The notes below the pieces were generated by a model that did no database searches, was not told the DNA's origin, and saw nothing but the letters and a program-made list of their open reading frames with translations. A stretch of DNA of 64,000 bases from [Mycobacterium] crassicus (GTDB lineage Bacteria > Actinomycetota > Actinomycetes > Mycobacteriales > Mycobacteriaceae). The DNA is taken from assembly GCF_020181615.1 (NCBI RefSeq), contig NZ_CP084029.1, positions 3,237,963-3,301,962 of the forward strand, read 5' to 3'. The position numbers were made by a program, and so were the translations under genes. Below are positions 8,687-17,606 of the stretch, in pieces. How positions within the stretch are numbered: position 1 is the first letter of the stretch; the number at the start of each line of letters is the position of its first letter.

Positions 8687-8716
8687 AGGCTAATCACTCG
8701 CGCGACGAGCGTGCAA
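8687..8716 (-). promoter_or_regulatory. Promoter of leader peptide and LeuA-domain gene
   Basis: On the minus strand TTGCAC, 18 bases and TAGCCT form a plausible SigA-type promoter. It lies between the poxB stop (8768) and the leader peptide, so this gene need not depend on poxB transcription. Confidence 0.5.
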
Positions 8717-8767
8717 GGGATTTATCCACGACGAGCGAAGTACCTGATCAGCGCGCTTATATCGCGG

Positions 8768-10504
8768 TCAGTCCAGGATGCGGCGGGCCACGTTGGTGGT
8801 CATCAGGTCGAGCAGCTCGTCGGCGCGGCCGGCCAAAATGGTCCGGATCGCGTACAGCGAGAATCCCTTGGCCTGCTCGGCGGTGATCGCCGGCGGAATC
8901 GACAGTTCCTGGCGAGCGGTGACCACATCGACCACGACCGGGCCATCATGGGCGAACGCCGCGGCCAGCGCGGATTCCAGGTCGGCGGGATGCTCCACCC
9001 GTCGCCCGAACATGCCCAACGCGGTCGCGACCGCGCCGAAGTCCGGATTGTCCAGATCAGTGCCGAAGTTCACGATGCCGGCAGCCTTCATCTCCAGTTC
9101 CACGAAATTCAGCGACGAATTGTTGAACACGATCAGCTTGACCGGCAGTCGGTTCTGCCGCAGCGTGAGCAACTCCCCGAACAGCATCGCCAGCCCGCCG
9201 TCACCGGCCAACGCCACGACCTGCCGGCCGCGATCGACGGTCTGCGCGCCGACCGCATGCGGCAGCGCGCACGCCATGGTGCCGTGGTTGAACGACCCGA
9301 TCAGCCTCCTCCGGCCGTTCATGGTCACATAGCGGGCCGCCCACACGACTGGGGAGCCGACGTCGACGGTGAACACCGCGTCGTCGTCGGCTAGTCGATT
9401 AGCCACCGCCGCAACATATTCCGGGCGTATCGGGGTGCGGTCCCGGTCGTTGGACGCCAATGCGTCCAGCCGCCGCCGGGTCTTGTCGTAGTGTCGCAGC
9501 GACCTTTCCAGGTGAGTCCGGTCGGTCTTGGGCGTCAACAGCGGCCGCAGCGCGGCGACGGTGTCGGCCACCGTACCGCGTAGCCCGAGGTCGATCGGGG
9601 TGCGCCGACCCAGGTTTCGACCGCGGATGTCGACCTGGATTATCTGCGCACGGTCGGGAAGGAACTGCTGGTAGGGAAAGTCGGTGCCGAGCATCAGCAG
9701 CACGTCGGCTTCCCTGATCGCCTTGTAGCCGGACGCGAATCCGAGCAGTCCCGTCATGCCGACGTCGTGAGGATTGTCGTACTCGATGTATTCCTTGCCG
9801 CGTAACGCGTGCACGATCGGTGCCTGCAGGGCACGCGCCAACTCCATCACCTGGTCGTGGGCGCCGGCCACCCCCGCACCGGCCAGGATGGTGACTTTGT
9901 CCGCGGTGTTGAGCATGCCCGCCGCCGCGGCCAACGCGCGCTCGTCGGGGTGGCACACCGAGGCGGTTGGCCGCACCGGACGCTGCCCCCAGCCGGTGGT
10001 ATCGAGGCGGTGGCTGAAGATCTCGCCCGGCACCACCACCACGGCGACACCGTTCTCCTCCACCGCCGCGCGCATCGCCATCTCCAGGATGCGTGGCGCC
10101 TGCTCCGGGGTGCTGATCAACTCGCAGTAGACGCTGCACTCGCGAAACAGGCTCTGCGGGTTGGTTTCCTGGAAGTAGTCCGAACCGATCTCGGCCAGCG
10201 GAATATGGGCGGCGATGGCCAGCACCGGCACCCGACTGCGGTGCGCATCGAACAGACCGTTGATCAGGTGCAGGTTGCCTGGCCCGCAACTGCCGGCACA
10301 TACCGCCAAGCCGCCGGTCAGTGCGGCGTCGGCGGCGGCGGCGAACGCCGCGGTCTCCTCGTGGCGTACCTGTTCCCAGCTGAAGTCGCCGGCCCGGCGG
10401 ATCGCGTCGGTGAAGCCGTTGAGGCTGTCCCCCGGGATCCCGTAGACGCGACGCACGCCGCTGCGTTGCAGGGTGGCGATGACATGGTCGGCGACGGTTG
10501 CCAT
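8768..10504 (-). CDS. poxB: Pyruvate oxidase / pyruvate:quinone oxidoreductase-type ThDP enzyme
   Basis: A 578-residue thiamine-diphosphate enzyme with the PoxB layout: an N-terminal pyrimidine-binding domain with catalytic Glu in RHEETAAF (about residue 50), a central FAD/NAD-like domain, and a C-terminal pyrophosphate domain with the motif GDGGLAMLFGELL and the NNSSLN end. PoxB oxidatively decarboxylates pyruvate to acetate and passes electrons to the quinone pool. AGGAGG sits 6 bases before ATG 10504. It follows fadE22 on the same strand, but two hairpins between them suggest separate transcription. Acetolactate synthase is less likely because of the PoxB-like N-terminus. Confidence 0.82.
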   Translation of the reverse strand: MATVADHVIATLQRSGVRRVYGIPGDSLNGFTDAIRRAGDFSWEQVRHEETAAFAAAADAALTGGLAVCAGSCGPGNLHLINGLFDAHRSRVPVLAIAAHIPLAEIGSDYFQETNPQSLFRECSVYCELISTPEQAPRILEMAMRAAVEENGVAVVVVPGEIFSHRLDTTGWGQRPVRPTASVCHPDERALAAAAGMLNTADKVTILAGAGVAGAHDQVMELARALQAPIVHALRGKEYIEYDNPHDVGMTGLLGFASGYKAIREADVLLMLGTDFPYQQFLPDRAQIIQVDIRGRNLGRRTPIDLGLRGTVADTVAALRPLLTPKTDRTHLERSLRHYDKTRRRLDALASNDRDRTPIRPEYVAAVANRLADDDAVFTVDVGSPVVWAARYVTMNGRRRLIGSFNHGTMACALPHAVGAQTVDRGRQVVALAGDGGLAMLFGELLTLRQNRLPVKLIVFNNSSLNFVELEMKAAGIVNFGTDLDNPDFGAVATALGMFGRRVEHPADLESALAAAFAHDGPVVVDVVTARQELSIPPAITAEQAKGFSLYAIRTILAGRADELLDLMTTNVARRILD

Positions 10505-10534
10505 CTAGCGCCTCCTAACTGGCGCGACCGTGCA

Positions 10535-10573
10535 GAGTTGTTCGGCGCCACCAGGACTTTCGCCGGACAACTC
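10535..10573. terminator. Terminator between fadE22 and poxB
   Basis: A 13-bp stem with one mismatch or wobble (GAGTTGTtCGGCG with CGCCGgACAACTC) and a 13-base loop lies about 35 bases after the fadE22 stop on the minus strand. A second hairpin, CGGGGG/CCCCCG, is at 10585-10602. No T tract is present. Together they probably end the SDR-fadE22 transcript. Confidence 0.55.
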
Positions 10574-10607
10574 GGCACGCTCGCCGGGGGTGTCTGCCCC
10601 CGAAACG

Positions 10608-12773
10608 CTACTTGATCAGCGGGTCGCGGGGCATCCCCAGAATCCGCTCGGCGATCTGGTTGCGGGTCACTTCCGAGGTGCCGCCGGCGATCGCTATGCC
10701 GCGCGCCCCCATCACCATCCGGGCGGCCAGCGCGCCGGGCCCGTCGTCGAGGGCGACGTCCGGCCCCAGCAGCGCCGCTCCGATGGCCGCGCCGTCGCCC
10801 ATGTGCTCGGCGAGCTTGAGCTTGGTGACATTGCCCTCCGGGCCGGGGCCGGCTCCGGCGATGCTGCGCGCCGCACGACGCAGGTTCAGCAGGCGCAATG
10901 CGTGCTCATCGGCGACGAACCGGCCGACCCGCACCTCAGCGTCGGCCACCGAGTTCCGGTGCTGCTGGGCCAACGCGATCAGCCGCTGGTCGACGCCTGC
11001 GGTGTAGGAGCCGCCGCCGCCGATGCTGACCCGCTCATTGCCGAGGGTGGCGCGAGCCACCTTCCAGCCGCCGTTGATCTCGCCGACCACATCCTCGTCG
11101 GGAACGAAGACGTCGTTGAAGAACACCTCGTTGAACTCCGAACCGCCGGTGATCTGCCGCAATGGCCGCACCTCGACGCCGGGCGCCTCCATGTCGACGA
11201 TCACCATGGTGATGCCGGCGTGCTTGGGCACCTCGAAGTCGGTGCGCACGGTCGCCAGTCCGCGCCGGCACAGGTGCGCACCGGAGGTCCAGACCTTCTG
11301 GCCGGTGATCTTCCAGCCGCCGTCGACCCGCACCGCCTTGGTCTTGACCGCGGCCGCATCCGAACCGGCACCCGGCTCGGAGAACAGTTGGCACCAGATC
11401 TCCTCCTGGCGCAGCGCCTTCTCCACGAACCGCTCGATCTGCGACGCGGTGCCCTCCTGGATCAGGGTCAGGATCACCCAGCCGGTGATCGAGTACTCGG
11501 GCCGCTGGACGCCGGCGGCGGTGAACTCCTGCTCGATCACCACCTGCTCGACGGCCTCGGCGGCCCGCCCCCACGGCTTGGGCCAGTGCGGCATCACATA
11601 GCCGGTGGCGATCAGCTGGTCGCGCTGCGCGTCGGGATCCAGCGCGGCGATCGCAGCGGCGTCCGCGTGGATCCGGGTACGCATCTCCTCGGCCTCCGGC
11701 GGCAGATCCAGGCTGTTGGCCCGGGTGATGCCGGCGGCGGCACTCTCGAACACGGCCAGGGCCGGGGCGTCACCCCCGAACAGTGCCTGCACCGCCAGGG
11801 CGCGGCGCAGCTGCAGGTGGGCGTCGTGCTCCCAGGTGTAGCCGATGCCGCCGTGCACCTGAATGTTCAGCTCGGCGTTGCGCACGTAGGCGGGGAACGC
11901 CAGGGTGGCGGCTACCGCGGCAGCCAGCCGGAAGGCGTATTCGTCGTCCCCTTCGGCGCGCGCGGCATCCCACACCGCCGCGGTGGCCGCCTCGGCGCCG
12001 ACCAGCATGTTCGCGCAGTGGTGCTTGATCGCCTGGAAGGTGGCGATGGTCCGGCCGAACTGCTCGCGCACCTTGGCGTACTCCACCGCCGCGTCGGTGC
12101 AGTCGGCCGCGCCGCCGACGGCTTCGGCCGCCAGCAGCACCCGCGCCCGCGCCAGCGCCGACTCGCGCCCACCGGCCAGCACGTCGTCGGTGCTCACCCC
12201 GACACCGGTCAGCGTGACCCGTCCGGATCGCCGGGTCGGGTCGACATTGCCGGGCACGTCGACGTTCACCCCGGCCCGGTCACGCTCGAGCACCAGCACG
12301 TCTTCGCCGGCAGACACCAGCAGCACGTCCGCCAGGCCCGCGCCCAGCACGATCCCGGCGTCACCGGAGGCCACCCCGCCGTCCAGGGCCACGTCACCGG
12401 CCAGGCCCACCCCGGCGGTCACGGTGCCGTCGATCAACCCGGGCAGCAACCGGGCCTGCTGGTCGGGTGTGCCGGCGGCCGCGATCACGGCCGAGGCGAT
12501 GACCGTCGGCACGAACGGACCCGGGGCCACCGCCCGGCCCAGCTCCTCGATCACCACCACCAGTTCCGGCAGCCCGAATCCCGAACCGCCGTACTGCTCG
12601 TCGATGTGCAGCCCCAGCCAGCCCAGTCCGGCCAGCTCGTTCCAGAACGGCGGGCGGGCCTCATCGGCGGCGTCCAGCAGGGCACGCGCCGCCGAACGGG
12701 CGTGCTGCGCGGTCAGGAATCCGCGGGCCACATCGGCCAGTTCACGGTGGTCGTCGGTTACTGCGATGCCCAT
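10608..12773 (-). CDS. fadE22: Two-domain acyl-CoA dehydrogenase FadE22
   Basis: A 721-residue protein with two tandem acyl-CoA dehydrogenase (ACAD) domains, about residues 1-345 and 365-721, exactly the length I recall for M. tuberculosis FadE22. The first half has a complete ACAD end (AELNIQVHGGIGYTWEHDAH). The second has LFSEPGAGSD and QKVWTSGA flavin/substrate motifs and ends GTSEVTRNQIAERILGMPRDP. Mycobacteria often use heteromeric alpha2-beta2 ACADs for sterol and lipid chains; a fused pair may do the same in one chain. It reads from ATG 12773 with AGGAGG, 20 bases after the SDR, as one operon. Confidence 0.92.
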   Translation of the reverse strand: MGIAVTDDHRELADVARGFLTAQHARSAARALLDAADEARPPFWNELAGLGWLGLHIDEQYGGSGFGLPELVVVIEELGRAVAPGPFVPTVIASAVIAAAGTPDQQARLLPGLIDGTVTAGVGLAGDVALDGGVASGDAGIVLGAGLADVLLVSAGEDVLVLERDRAGVNVDVPGNVDPTRRSGRVTLTGVGVSTDDVLAGGRESALARARVLLAAEAVGGAADCTDAAVEYAKVREQFGRTIATFQAIKHHCANMLVGAEAATAAVWDAARAEGDDEYAFRLAAAVAATLAFPAYVRNAELNIQVHGGIGYTWEHDAHLQLRRALAVQALFGGDAPALAVFESAAAGITRANSLDLPPEAEEMRTRIHADAAAIAALDPDAQRDQLIATGYVMPHWPKPWGRAAEAVEQVVIEQEFTAAGVQRPEYSITGWVILTLIQEGTASQIERFVEKALRQEEIWCQLFSEPGAGSDAAAVKTKAVRVDGGWKITGQKVWTSGAHLCRRGLATVRTDFEVPKHAGITMVIVDMEAPGVEVRPLRQITGGSEFNEVFFNDVFVPDEDVVGEINGGWKVARATLGNERVSIGGGGSYTAGVDQRLIALAQQHRNSVADAEVRVGRFVADEHALRLLNLRRAARSIAGAGPGPEGNVTKLKLAEHMGDGAAIGAALLGPDVALDDGPGALAARMVMGARGIAIAGGTSEVTRNQIAERILGMPRDPLIK

Positions 12774-12793
12774 GAGGCCTCCTGGATTCGTAT

Positions 12794-13552
12794 TTACTTG
12801 GGAGCGAAGCGTTGTCCGGCGTCCAGCCGCAGGCACTGCCCGTTGAGCATGGGGTTGTCGACGACGGCGACGACCAGCTTGGCGAATTCCTCCGGCCGGC
12901 CGAGCCGCTTGGGGAACGCGGCGTCCTTGGTCAGGGCGCTGGCGAACTCCTCCGGGATGCCCTTGGTCAGGCCGGTGGCGAACAGGCTCGGCGCGATGGC
13001 CAGCACCCGGATGCCCACCGAGCCCAGGTCGCGGGCCATGGTCAGGGCCATACCGGCGATACCCGCCTTGGCGGCGGTATAGGCGACCTGGCCGATCTGG
13101 CCCTCGAACGCTGCGATCGACGACGTGTTGATGATGACGCCGCGCTCGTCATCTTCGGGCTCGTTGGTGCTCATGTGCGCCGCGGCCAGCCGGTTGAGGT
13201 TGAAGGTGGCGACCAGGTTCAGGTCGATCACCGACCGGAACGAGTCCAGGTCGTGCGGGCCGGACTTGGACAGCGTGCGCTTGGCGATGCCGCCGCCGGC
13301 GGTGGTGACGATGACGTGCAGGCCGCCGAGCCCGTCCACCGCTGCGGCCAGTGTCTTCTCTGCCGCGTCGAAGTCGGTGATGTCCACCGGGTGGAAGGCG
13401 CCGCCGAATCCGGCCGCCACTTCCCCGCCCTCCGAGCCCTCCCGGTCGAGCACGGCGACGTGCGCGCCGCGGGCGGCCAGCAGCTCTGCGGTGGCGCGGC
13501 CCATCCCCGAGGCGCCGCCGACAATGACGACCTTCTTTCCGCTGATCTCCAC
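12794..13552 (-). CDS. SDR, 3-hydroxyacyl-CoA dehydrogenase type-2-like
   Basis: A 252-residue dehydrogenase with nucleotide motif GGASGMG (residues 12-18), NTSSIAAFEGQIGQVAYTAAK containing Ser/Tyr/Lys of the active site, and a C-terminal LNGQCLRLDAGQRF. It is most like 17-beta-hydroxysteroid/3-hydroxyacyl-CoA dehydrogenase type 2 proteins, which fits its operon with fadE22 and a role in beta-oxidation. GTG 13552 with AAGGAG 7 bases ahead is the start. It is divergent from cstA; the gap holds a KstR-like box. Confidence 0.85.
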   Translation of the reverse strand: MEISGKKVVIVGGASGMGRATAELLAARGAHVAVLDREGSEGGEVAAGFGGAFHPVDITDFDAAEKTLAAAVDGLGGLHVIVTTAGGGIAKRTLSKSGPHDLDSFRSVIDLNLVATFNLNRLAAAHMSTNEPEDDERGVIINTSSIAAFEGQIGQVAYTAAKAGIAGMALTMARDLGSVGIRVLAIAPSLFATGLTKGIPEEFASALTKDAAFPKRLGRPEEFAKLVVAVVDNPMLNGQCLRLDAGQRFAPK

Positions 13553-13583
13553 GCCAACTCCTTCAACCCGGTACCTGAGTATC

Positions 13584-13597
13584 TAGAACAAGTTATC
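13584..13597. promoter_or_regulatory. KstR-like box upstream of the SDR-fadE22 operon
   Basis: TAGAACAAGTTATC matches the KstR consensus TnnAACnnGTTnnA at every fixed position but the last. KstR represses cholesterol and lipid catabolic genes in mycobacteria. It lies 32 bases before the SDR start and 57 before cstA. One mismatch in a short motif leaves room for chance. Confidence 0.4.
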
Positions 13598-13653
13598 GTT
13601 CCGCTCGGAATCCGCTGCCACTCGGGCATCCGGCAGGCCCCAAGGAGGTACCC

Positions 13654-15921
13654 GTGGCCGCACCGACCGCTCCGGAGCTGACTGAGCGACGCGACGGCCA
13701 GGTGACCTACCTGCACACCGATCCCGAACTGCCCCCCGTCGCCGTTATCGACCGCTCCGGAGTCTCCGGGCGCCACAAACTGGTTCTCGGTGCGCTGGCC
13801 GTCGCCGGTGCGGTGGCGTGGGCAATGATCGCGTTCTCCCGCGGCGAGTCGGTGAACGCGGTGTGGTTCGTGGTCGCCGCACTGTGCACCTACATCATCG
13901 GGTTCCGTTGCTACGCAAGGTTGATCGAACGCAGAATCGTGCGCCCCCGCGACGAGCACGCCACCCCGGCAGAGATCTTCGAGGACGGCACCGACTACCT
14001 GCCGACCGACCGGCGGGTGCTGTTCGGTCACCACTTCGCCGCGATCGCCGGCGCCGGTCCGCTGGTCGGCCCGGTGCTGGCCACCCAGATGGGATATCTG
14101 CCGGGCACGATCTGGATCATCATCGGCGCAGTGGTGGCCGGCGGTGTGCAGGACTACCTGGTGCTGTGGTGCTCGACGCGGCGGCGTGGCCGCTCACTGG
14201 GGCAGATGGCCCGCGAGGAGCTCGGCAACGTCGGCGGGGCGGCTGCGATCATCGGGGTGCTGGTCATCATGGTGATCCTGATCGCGGTGCTGGCGCTGAT
14301 CGTGGTGCGCGCGCTGGCGGTCAGCCCGTGGGGTGTGTTCTCCATCGCGATGACGATCCCGATCGCGCTGTTCATGGGGGTCTATCTGCGATTCCTGCGG
14401 CCCGGCCGGGTGTCCGAGGTGTCTCTGATCGGCATCGTGCTGCTGCTGGGCGCTGTCGCGTCCGGCCGGTGGGTCGCCGAAACATCCTGGGGCACGGCGT
14501 GGTTCACGCTGTCCCCGGTCACCCTGTCGTGGTGCATCATCGGCTACGGCTTCGCGGCCTCCGTGCTGCCGGTATGGCTGCTGCTGGCGCCGCGCGACTA
14601 CCTGTCGACGTTCATGAAGGTCGGCACCATCGCACTGCTGGCGGTCGGCATCCTGATCGCCCGACCGGTCATGGCCGCGCCGGCGGTCTCGGAGTTCGCC
14701 CGCTCGGGCGAGGGCCCGGTGTTCGCCGGCTCGCTGTTCCCGTTCCTGTTCATCACGATCGCCTGCGGGGCGCTGTCCGGATTCCACTCACTGATCGCCT
14801 CCGGCACCACCCCGAAGCTGCTGGAAAAAGAGAGCCAGATGCGCCTGATCGGCTATGGCGGCATGCTCACCGAATCGTTCGTGGCGGTGATGGCGCTGAT
14901 CACCGCGTCGATCCTGGACCAGCACCTGTTCTTCACCCTCAACGCTCCGGTTGCCGCCACCGGCGGCACGGCCGCCAGCGCCGCCGAGTACGTCAACGGG
15001 CTCGGACTCGGCGGGACGCCGGTGACCGCAGACCAGATCAGCGAGGCCGCCACCGCCGTCGGCGAACAGTCGATCGTGTCGCGGACCGGCGGGGCGCCGA
15101 CCCTGGCGCTGGGGATGGCCGAGGTACTGGGCCGGGTCTTCGGCGGGCCGGGCCTCAAGGCGTTCTGGTACCACTTCGCGATCATGTTCGAGGCGCTGTT
15201 CATCCTGACCACCGTCGACGCCGGCACCCGGGTGGCCCGATTCATGCTCTCCGACGCGCTGAGCAACCTCGGCGGACCACTGCGCCGGCTGGCCAACCCG
15301 GGGTGGCGGGTCGGTACGTGGGCCGCGAGCCTGGCGGTGGTCGCCGGCTGGGGTTCGATCCTGTTGATGGGCGTGACCGATCCGCTCGGCGGAATCAACA
15401 CCCTGTACCCGCTGTTCGGCATCGCCAACCAGTTGCTGGCGGCCATCGCGCTGACGGTGGTGACCGTGATCGTGATCAAGAAGGCCCGACGAAGGTCGGA
15501 CCTCAAGTGGGCCCTGATACCGGGTATTCCGCTGCTGTGGGACCTCACGGTCACCATGACCGCGTCGTGGCAGAAGATCTTCTCCGGCGACCCGCGGGTG
15601 GGTTACTGGACCCAGCATTTCGCCTACCGGGCCGCTGAACGGGCCGGTGAGACGTCATTCGAATCCGCGGCCAACCCGGCCCAGCTGCACGACGTCGTCC
15701 GCAACACCTTCATCCAGGGCAGCCTGTCGGTCGTCTTCGCCTCCGTCGTCGCCGTGGTGTTCGTGACCGGGATCGTGGTGTCGTTGCGGGCCATTCGTGG
15801 CGCCGCACCACCAACCGAAGCGCCGCCGGTGCTGTCCCGGCGGTTCGCGCCAGCCGGGCTGATCCCGACGGCGGCCGAGCGAAAGGTGCAGGCGCAATGG
15901 GACGCCCGGCAGGCACGCTAG
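13654..15921 (+). CDS. cstA: CstA-family carbon starvation / pyruvate-peptide transporter
   Basis: A 755-residue polytopic membrane protein of the CstA family. The first membrane segments (LVLGALAVAGAVAWAMIAF, VWFVVAALCTYIIGFRCY) are followed by the family signature VLFGHHFAAIAGAGPLVGPVLATQMGY and a further dozen or more hydrophobic segments. CstA proteins carry pyruvate or peptides in during carbon starvation. GGAGG precedes GTG 13654. The last 25 bases overlap the ybdD-type gene, the usual CstA partner. Position next to fadE22 matches M. tuberculosis. Confidence 0.93.
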   Translation: MAAPTAPELTERRDGQVTYLHTDPELPPVAVIDRSGVSGRHKLVLGALAVAGAVAWAMIAFSRGESVNAVWFVVAALCTYIIGFRCYARLIERRIVRPRDEHATPAEIFEDGTDYLPTDRRVLFGHHFAAIAGAGPLVGPVLATQMGYLPGTIWIIIGAVVAGGVQDYLVLWCSTRRRGRSLGQMAREELGNVGGAAAIIGVLVIMVILIAVLALIVVRALAVSPWGVFSIAMTIPIALFMGVYLRFLRPGRVSEVSLIGIVLLLGAVASGRWVAETSWGTAWFTLSPVTLSWCIIGYGFAASVLPVWLLLAPRDYLSTFMKVGTIALLAVGILIARPVMAAPAVSEFARSGEGPVFAGSLFPFLFITIACGALSGFHSLIASGTTPKLLEKESQMRLIGYGGMLTESFVAVMALITASILDQHLFFTLNAPVAATGGTAASAAEYVNGLGLGGTPVTADQISEAATAVGEQSIVSRTGGAPTLALGMAEVLGRVFGGPGLKAFWYHFAIMFEALFILTTVDAGTRVARFMLSDALSNLGGPLRRLANPGWRVGTWAASLAVVAGWGSILLMGVTDPLGGINTLYPLFGIANQLLAAIALTVVTVIVIKKARRRSDLKWALIPGIPLLWDLTVTMTASWQKIFSGDPRVGYWTQHFAYRAAERAGETSFESAANPAQLHDVVRNTFIQGSLSVVFASVVAVVFVTGIVVSLRAIRGAAPPTEAPPVLSRRFAPAGLIPTAAERKVQAQWDARQAR

Positions 15922-16091
15922 TCCGGGTGGTCCGTCACGTCCGCTGGTATTGGGCGAGCCTGCTCGGCGACAACCACTACCACCGCTACCTGGAGTACCG
16001 CCGCCGCGCGCACCCGGGCGAACCGGTGCTCTCCGAGCGGGACTACTGGCGGCGACGTCACGACGCCGACCCCGGAGCACGCTGCTGCTGA
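15897..16091 (+). CDS. YbdD/YjiX-family small protein, CstA partner
   Basis: A 64-residue protein with the YbdD/YjiX (DUF466) pattern WYWASLLGDNHYHRYLEYRR...HPGEPVLSERDYWRRR. These small proteins are encoded right after CstA-type transporters and are needed with them in other bacteria. It starts at ATG 15897 inside the end of cstA, so its translation is coupled. It ends in two cysteines. Confidence 0.88.
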   Translation: MGRPAGTLVRVVRHVRWYWASLLGDNHYHRYLEYRRRAHPGEPVLSERDYWRRRHDADPGARCC

Positions 16092-16124
16092 TGCGCCACG
16101 CTTCCTTCGGGCATGATCGGATGC

Positions 16125-17435
16125 GTGTCTGACATCACCCGCAAGGGGGCGGCGCGTAACGCCAGGCTGGCGGGCCTGCCGCTGAGCATCGCCGGGCGCG
16201 CCGCGCTCGGGTTGGGCAAGCGGCTGGCCGGAAAGTCGAAGGACGAGGTCACTGCCGAACTCATGGAGCAGGCCGCCGAGCAGGTGTTCACCGTCCTCGG
16301 CGAGCTCAAAGGCGGCGCCATGAAAGTCGGCCAGGTGCTGTCGGTCCTGGAGGCCGCGGTGCCCGCGGAGTTCGGCGAGCCCTACCGCGAAGCACTGACC
16401 AAGTTGCAGAAGGACGCCCCGCCGCTGGCCGCCGACAAGGTCCACCGGGTGCTGGACGCCCAGCTGGGCACCAAGTGGCGGACACGGTTCAGCGCCTTCG
16501 ACGACGATCCGATCGCGGCGGCCAGCATCGGCCAGGTGCACCGGGGCGTGTGGTCCGACGGCCGGCCGGTCGCCGTCAAGATCCAGTACCCGGGTGCCGA
16601 TGAGGCTCTGCGCGCCGACCTCAAGACCCTGCGGCGGCTGACCAGTGTGCTCAAGCCACTGGCCCCCGGCGCCGACGTGCAGGGCATCGTCGACGAGTTG
16701 ATCGAACGCGCCGATATGGAGCTGGACTACCGGCTCGAAGCCGACAATCAGCGCGCCTTCGCCAAGGCCTACGCCGGCCACCCGCATTTCGCGGTGCCGC
16801 ATGTGGTGGCCAGTGCGCCCAAGGTGGTGATCCAGGAATGGATCGAGGGCATCGGCATGTCCGCGATCATCACCGACGGCACCGCCGAGCAGCGCGACCT
16901 GTTGGGCACGCGGCTGGTCCAGCTGATCGCCGACGCGCCGGCCCGAGTGGGGTTGCTGCACGGTGACGCCCACCCGGGCAACTTCATGCTGCTGCCCGAC
17001 GGCCGGATGGGTGTGATCGACTTCGGCGCGGTGGCGCCGCTGCCCGACGGATTGCCCATCGAGCTTGGCATGGCGCTGCGGTTCGCCGGACAGTCCAACT
17101 ACGACCTGCTGCTGCCCACCCTGGAGAAGGCCGGCTTCATCCAACCCGGCGAACAGATCTCCGTCGAGGACGTCGACGACATGCTGCGCCGCTACATCGA
17201 ACCGGTCGCGCCCGAAGTGTTCCACTTCAGTCGCACCTGGTTGCAGAAGCTGGCGGGCGCCCAACTGGACCAGTCGGTTCGCCAGATCAAGACCGCACGC
17301 CAGTTGGACCTGCCGCCCGGACTCGCGGTGCTGGCGCGGGTCACCGCGACCACGGTCGCCATCCTGGCGCAGCTGGACGCGCACGTGCCGGTGCGGGCGA
17401 TCGCAATCGAGCTGTTGCCCGGCTACGCGACGTAA
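16125..17435 (+). CDS. ABC1/UbiB/AarF-family atypical kinase-like protein
   Basis: A 436-residue protein with all UbiB-family landmarks: the KxGQ motif in GGAMKVGQVLSVLE (about residue 65), the alanine-rich loop AAASIGQVHRG replacing the P-loop, the VAVKIQYPG lysine, the LLHGDAHPGNFML catalytic loop and IDFGA metal-binding motif. The family acts on isoprenoid-quinone or lipid handling, mostly as ATPase rather than protein kinase. GTG 16125 fits the usual family start (SDI-RKGAAR); ATG 16113 is in frame too. It resembles the mycobacterial protein sometimes called MABP-1, an identification from memory. Confidence 0.85.
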   Translation: MSDITRKGAARNARLAGLPLSIAGRAALGLGKRLAGKSKDEVTAELMEQAAEQVFTVLGELKGGAMKVGQVLSVLEAAVPAEFGEPYREALTKLQKDAPPLAADKVHRVLDAQLGTKWRTRFSAFDDDPIAAASIGQVHRGVWSDGRPVAVKIQYPGADEALRADLKTLRRLTSVLKPLAPGADVQGIVDELIERADMELDYRLEADNQRAFAKAYAGHPHFAVPHVVASAPKVVIQEWIEGIGMSAIITDGTAEQRDLLGTRLVQLIADAPARVGLLHGDAHPGNFMLLPDGRMGVIDFGAVAPLPDGLPIELGMALRFAGQSNYDLLLPTLEKAGFIQPGEQISVEDVDDMLRRYIEPVAPEVFHFSRTWLQKLAGAQLDQSVRQIKTARQLDLPPGLAVLARVTATTVAILAQLDAHVPVRAIAIELLPGYAT

Positions 17436-17606
17436 TCAGGCGATTGCCGCACGATGCTCGGGTGTGCGCCGCCCGCGGCGGGCCGTGTCCAAACCTTGAT
17501 GAAGGCTTGACCGAGTCGTGGGCATCGGCGAGCCGGTTCATGGCGTGAATCTCTCTACCATCAACGGCGATAACCCCAGTTACAAGTTCGGGAAGGTACG
17601 CCGGAG

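Noticed and set aside
10530..13082. An 850-codon open frame on the plus strand opposite fadE22
   Set aside because: It mirrors the codon pattern of fadE22 (GC-rich third positions), has low-complexity Arg/Gly/His-rich content, and no domain; a shadow of the real gene.
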